Shown: positions 6,614 to 8,543 of the stretch, piece by piece
Numbering within the stretch: the stretch's first letter is position 1
Layout: each line of letters begins with the position of its first letter
Assembly (NCBI GenBank): GCA_016934875.1
Contig: JAFGSC010000307.1
Coordinates: forward strand, 1-8,543
Direction: 5' to 3'
DNA length: 8,543 nt
Source of the DNA: Candidatus Atribacteria bacterium
GTDB lineage: Bacteria > Atribacterota > Phoenicimicrobiia > Phoenicimicrobiales > Stramentimicrobiaceae
Program-made: the position numbers and the translations under genes
Notes under the pieces: model-generated
What the model was told of the DNA's origin: nothing
Databases searched by the model: none
What the model saw: the letters and a program-made list of their open reading frames with translations, nothing else

Positions 6614-6649
6614 CTTCGGTCGGTGGTTCAAATCCACTCGCTGCCACCA
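6614..6649 (+). repeat. tRNA-Met 3' fragment 3 (attachment-site scar)
   Basis: From CTTCGGTCGGTGG the fragment matches fragments 1 and 2 through T-loop TTCAAAT. It ends with acceptor CGCTGCC, discriminator A and a full CCA (6647-6649). The T-stem closes with a G-T wobble (CCACT). The acceptor strand would pair with GGCAGCG, a plausible tRNA-Met 5' end, but no 5' half is present. Variation among the three copies fits separate acquisition from related elements and not one recent duplication. Confidence 0.8.
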
Positions 6650-6704
6650 AATCTTCCTCAATTTATTCTCTGTTTTTACTCCAATATTGAAGATTAAAAG
6701 AATT

Positions 6705-6731
6705 TTGACCTATCCGATAGGCTAATATAAT
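6705..6731 (+). promoter_or_regulatory. Possible plus-strand promoter with palindromic operator
   Basis: TTGACC (6705-6710) and a perfect TATAAT (6726-6731) are 15 bp apart, a slightly short spacing. The palindrome CCTATC-C-GATAGG (6709-6721) fills most of the gap, as an operator would. Transcription would run into the 3' end of the SIR2-like gene in antisense. No reading frame of note follows. Confidence 0.3.
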
Positions 6732-6772
6732 TATACGTTTAAACTATCTGGATGATAAACCTAATTCAAGGC

Positions 6773-7837
6773 TTATTCCTTGATACCTAAAACCGAAGAG
6801 ATCGATGATATTGACTCCTCAAAACGTAATTGATTATAGTGAAAACGTTCAATAGCGCCAGTTCCTAGTAAATCCTTAAACCGTTTTTCAACATTACTGT
6901 CTGGATTATAAACGTAAAATCCTTTTAAGGGTGTTGCCATATCAATGCCAAGACCATATAAATAATTAAAGAACCAATCAGTGGTAGGTAACGAATAACC
7001 CATAATAATTATCTGCTCCGTATCTGCCATTTCCTTGGCAGCTCTTCGCCATACTTTGTCAATTTGATTGTGATACGCTGTTTTATTCCAAGTAGGTGGG
7101 ATTATAACTGGATCTTCACTCTGTGGTTCTTTACAAAAAGGACATTTTTGGTTACCTAGTTTTTCAATAATAGGAAGAGTTGAATAATTATTTCCAGGTG
7201 TATGTTTAGTTATTAGGAATTCTCTATACGGAATTATCCGAGCGCAAGATTCCTTAATGCACCTGCCAAAATTCAAGGAACCATGCAATTTCAGGTAAAG
7301 TGCCTTATTTACCTTGTTTTCCTGAATCGCAATATCATCAAGACCATAATCTGGTAATATTTTGTTTCTGTAAAGAGTGTAATCTAATCCCAAATCATAG
7401 TTAAATGTTATTAATGTAAAAGTTCTTTTCTGTTCGATTAGTTTATTAATAATGTTTGTGAAATCATAATATCCTTGGAATCGTGAATCGAGAGGTATTC
7501 TAGTAGTTTTCTGTAGAGTATAACTAATAACTTTCCTGAGTGCTGGAGTGAGACTTGCTATTTCTTCTTCGCTGTTGATACCTGGTAGTTTCCCTAGCAA
7601 CAGACCCATTTCAAAAGCAGTGTAGACAGATTCTATATTATCCATATCGAGTTTTGCTTTCGAATGTACTGCATTTAGTCCACCGACGGCATTAAGGACT
7701 TTTTCAAAAACGGTTTTGGCTTCTTTAACTTCTCCCCGTCTCAATAAATCTCTAGCTACGTCTAGAAAATCATTCATTAGTGGTGTGCCACAGTGTTTTG
7801 ATGCTCCTGCTCCAATTACGAATACTATTTCACTCAT
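6773..7837 (-). CDS. SIR2-like NAD-binding protein with zinc knuckle
   Basis: This 354-residue protein has the Rossmann-type SIR2 signature. VFVIGAGASK (GAGAS 9-13) binds NAD; TFNYD carries Asn146 and Asp148; LKLHGS carries His185, the likely catalytic residue. Cys193, Cys198, Cys232 and Cys235 (CPFC) form a probable zinc site, and MGYSLPTTD (279-287) is the usual late SIR2 strand motif. It belongs to the SIR2-like group found in anti-phage systems, where such domains deplete NAD, and not to the classic small deacetylases. No second effector domain is visible, so it may act alone or with a partner outside the window. AAGGA (7843-7847) lies 5 nt before the ATG. It is monocistronic and divergent from the integrase. 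Confidence 0.85.
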   Translation of the reverse strand: MSEIVFVIGAGASKHCGTPLMNDFLDVARDLLRRGEVKEAKTVFEKVLNAVGGLNAVHSKAKLDMDNIESVYTAFEMGLLLGKLPGINSEEEIASLTPALRKVISYTLQKTTRIPLDSRFQGYYDFTNIINKLIEQKRTFTLITFNYDLGLDYTLYRNKILPDYGLDDIAIQENKVNKALYLKLHGSLNFGRCIKESCARIIPYREFLITKHTPGNNYSTLPIIEKLGNQKCPFCKEPQSEDPVIIPPTWNKTAYHNQIDKVWRRAAKEMADTEQIIIMGYSLPTTDWFFNYLYGLGIDMATPLKGFYVYNPDSNVEKRFKDLLGTGAIERFHYNQLRFEESISSISSVLGIKE

Positions 7838-7919
7838 TTTTATCCTTTTAGCTATGATATCTCTAGTTGTTATCTCAGCGAGGTAATCCTATATAGTTTA
7901 GCACCAACAACAATTGTAT

Positions 7920-8075
7920 CACTCGATATTTCGTAATGGAATACCTTATACGTAATAAATAGAAACATCCTTTAAAGTTATTTTTAGCTACAAAATTTAG
8001 TCCCACAAAGCTATTGACCTTCTCCTGATCTTGATGTAGTCTCTCGTGCAATCTAGACCAAAAGAAGGAGAAGTT
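7920..8075 (+). repeat. Integrase leader and promoter (direct repeat copy B)
   Basis: This is the functional copy of the 157-nt repeat. TTGACC (8014-8019) and TAGTCT (8037-8042), 17 bp apart, are conserved in both copies and make a weak sigma-70-like promoter. AAGGAG precedes the integrase ATG at 8078 by about 8 nt. The minus-strand reading frame across this block is not conserved in copy A, so the repeat is regulatory and not coding. Confidence 0.75.
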
Positions 8076-8077
8076 CA

Positions 8078-8518
8078 ATGTCTAATCACACTGAAACAAC
8101 AATAAAGGAAGCTATTGATGGATTTTTATTAAACTGTAAAGTGGAAGGTAAATCATATGGCACTATTGAATGTTATACTGATAAACTCAAAGGCTTCTAT
8201 TGGTATGCTACCAACTATGACTGGCCTGATGATATTACAGAAATAACTACACAGCACTTGCGAGAGTTCCTGGCTTATCTCAGGGAAACACCTCATAGAT
8301 TCAGTAGTACCTGTCCTAGAGCCATGAAGCCTATTAATGGTACCACTATTCAGAAATATTACCGGGCATTATCCGCATTGTTCAATTGGTCGATCAATGA
8401 AGGCATTTTTTCTATGTGCTGCCTGCCCACAGGCAGCCGCGTCTCCACTGGTTATATGTACAAACTGGCACATAGGTTACACTTTAATCCGGGCACATGG
8501 GTAACACTTTTCTTGTGA
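8078..8518 (+). pseudogene. Tyrosine recombinase/integrase, truncated after the N-terminal domain
   Basis: Residues 1-110 form the SAM-like core-binding domain of a phage-type tyrosine recombinase: TIKEAIDGFLLNCKVEGKS, YTDKLKGFYWYA, ITTQHLREFLAYLRE, TTIQKYYRALSALFNWSINEG. In intact relatives this leads into a catalytic domain of about 180 residues with the R-H-R-Y residues. Here the integrase-like sequence stops at residue 110 (8407), where a 38-nt hairpin repeat begins; the remaining 36 residues, to a stop at 8516-8518, are junk read from the repeat and from IS-like DNA. The protein should be unable to recombine DNA. Start and ribosome site (AAGGAG) are intact, so the stub may still be made. 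Cargo genes run in the opposite direction. Confidence 0.8.
8408..8445. repeat. 38-nt hairpin repeat, copy 2
   Basis: This matches 1031-1068 at 36 of 38 positions, including the whole GCTGCCTG-CCCA-CAGGCAGC hairpin. It marks the breakpoint of the integrase gene. Beyond 8445 the two copies have no further similarity, which sets the repeat's right border. Confidence 0.7.
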
Positions 8519-8543
8519 TTACATTTACTATTCCCAGGGGAAA
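8467..8543. mobile_element. Probable insertion-sequence end (partial)
   Basis: GGCACATAGGTTACACTTT (8467-8485) is repeated as GGCACATGGGTAACACTTT (8492-8510), a 25-nt period with 17 of 19 positions identical. Tandem subterminal repeats of this kind are transposase-binding sites at the ends of some IS families, such as IS21- or IS481-type elements; the family call is tentative. The body of the element would lie beyond the right edge. Confidence 0.4.

Noticed and set aside
7875..8078. Minus-strand 67-residue frame across the integrase leader
   Set aside because: In the duplicate leader at 5876-6032 the same frame hits a stop and drifts, so it is not conserved as protein; the block is a promoter region.

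Overview
The window looks like accessory DNA from an anaerobic bacterium, AT-rich outside coding regions, with strong GGAGG-type ribosome sites. Its style recalls Dehalococcoidia/Chloroflexi: CARDB and Ig-like lipoproteins, an integrase C-terminus of the type HKKFSPMDGL, and ICMT-like membrane proteins. That taxonomic guess is weak and rests on family resemblance only. Nearly all cargo genes are on the minus strand; the integrase, its duplicated leader and the tRNA-derived fragments are on the plus strand.

Layout. At the left edge a secreted protein with a calcium-loop-like end (1-650, minus) runs off the window. The 446-base stretch 651-1096 has no intact gene. It holds a minus-strand terminator (740-767), a 9-bp inverted repeat (781-812), the dead C-terminal end of a tyrosine recombinase (894-1004, plus) and a 38-nt hairpin repeat (1031-1068). 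Next is a CARDB lipoprotein (1097-2149) with its own promoter. From 2433 on, the region is punctuated by 3'-terminal fragments of a tRNA, probably tRNA-Met(CAT): 2433-2476, 3754-3793, 6614-6649, and a degenerate candidate at 6034-6050. Two tandem ICMT-family methyltransferase genes sit between the first two fragments. A third, more divergent one sits between the last two.

Between fragments 2 and 3 lies a two-gene operon, a nine-repeat TPR protein followed by a PD-(D/E)XK-type nuclease, plus another integrase C-terminal remnant and an orphan copy of an integrase leader (5876-6032). After fragment 3 come a SIR2-like protein with a zinc knuckle and a second copy of the integrase leader (7920-8075). 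That copy still drives an integrase N-terminus, whose reading frame is broken exactly where a second copy of the 38-nt hairpin repeat begins. Insertion-sequence-like repeats follow to the right edge.

Interpretation (inference). This looks like a decayed integration hotspot: repeated tyrosine-recombinase elements inserted at a tRNA-Met 3' end and left attachment-site scars, partial integrases and cargo. Two cargoes (TPR plus nuclease, and SIR2) are of kinds common in anti-phage islands. The recurrent association of ICMT-like methyltransferases with the tRNA scars is the least expected part. The intact tRNA is not in the window; by the usual geometry it should lie to the left.
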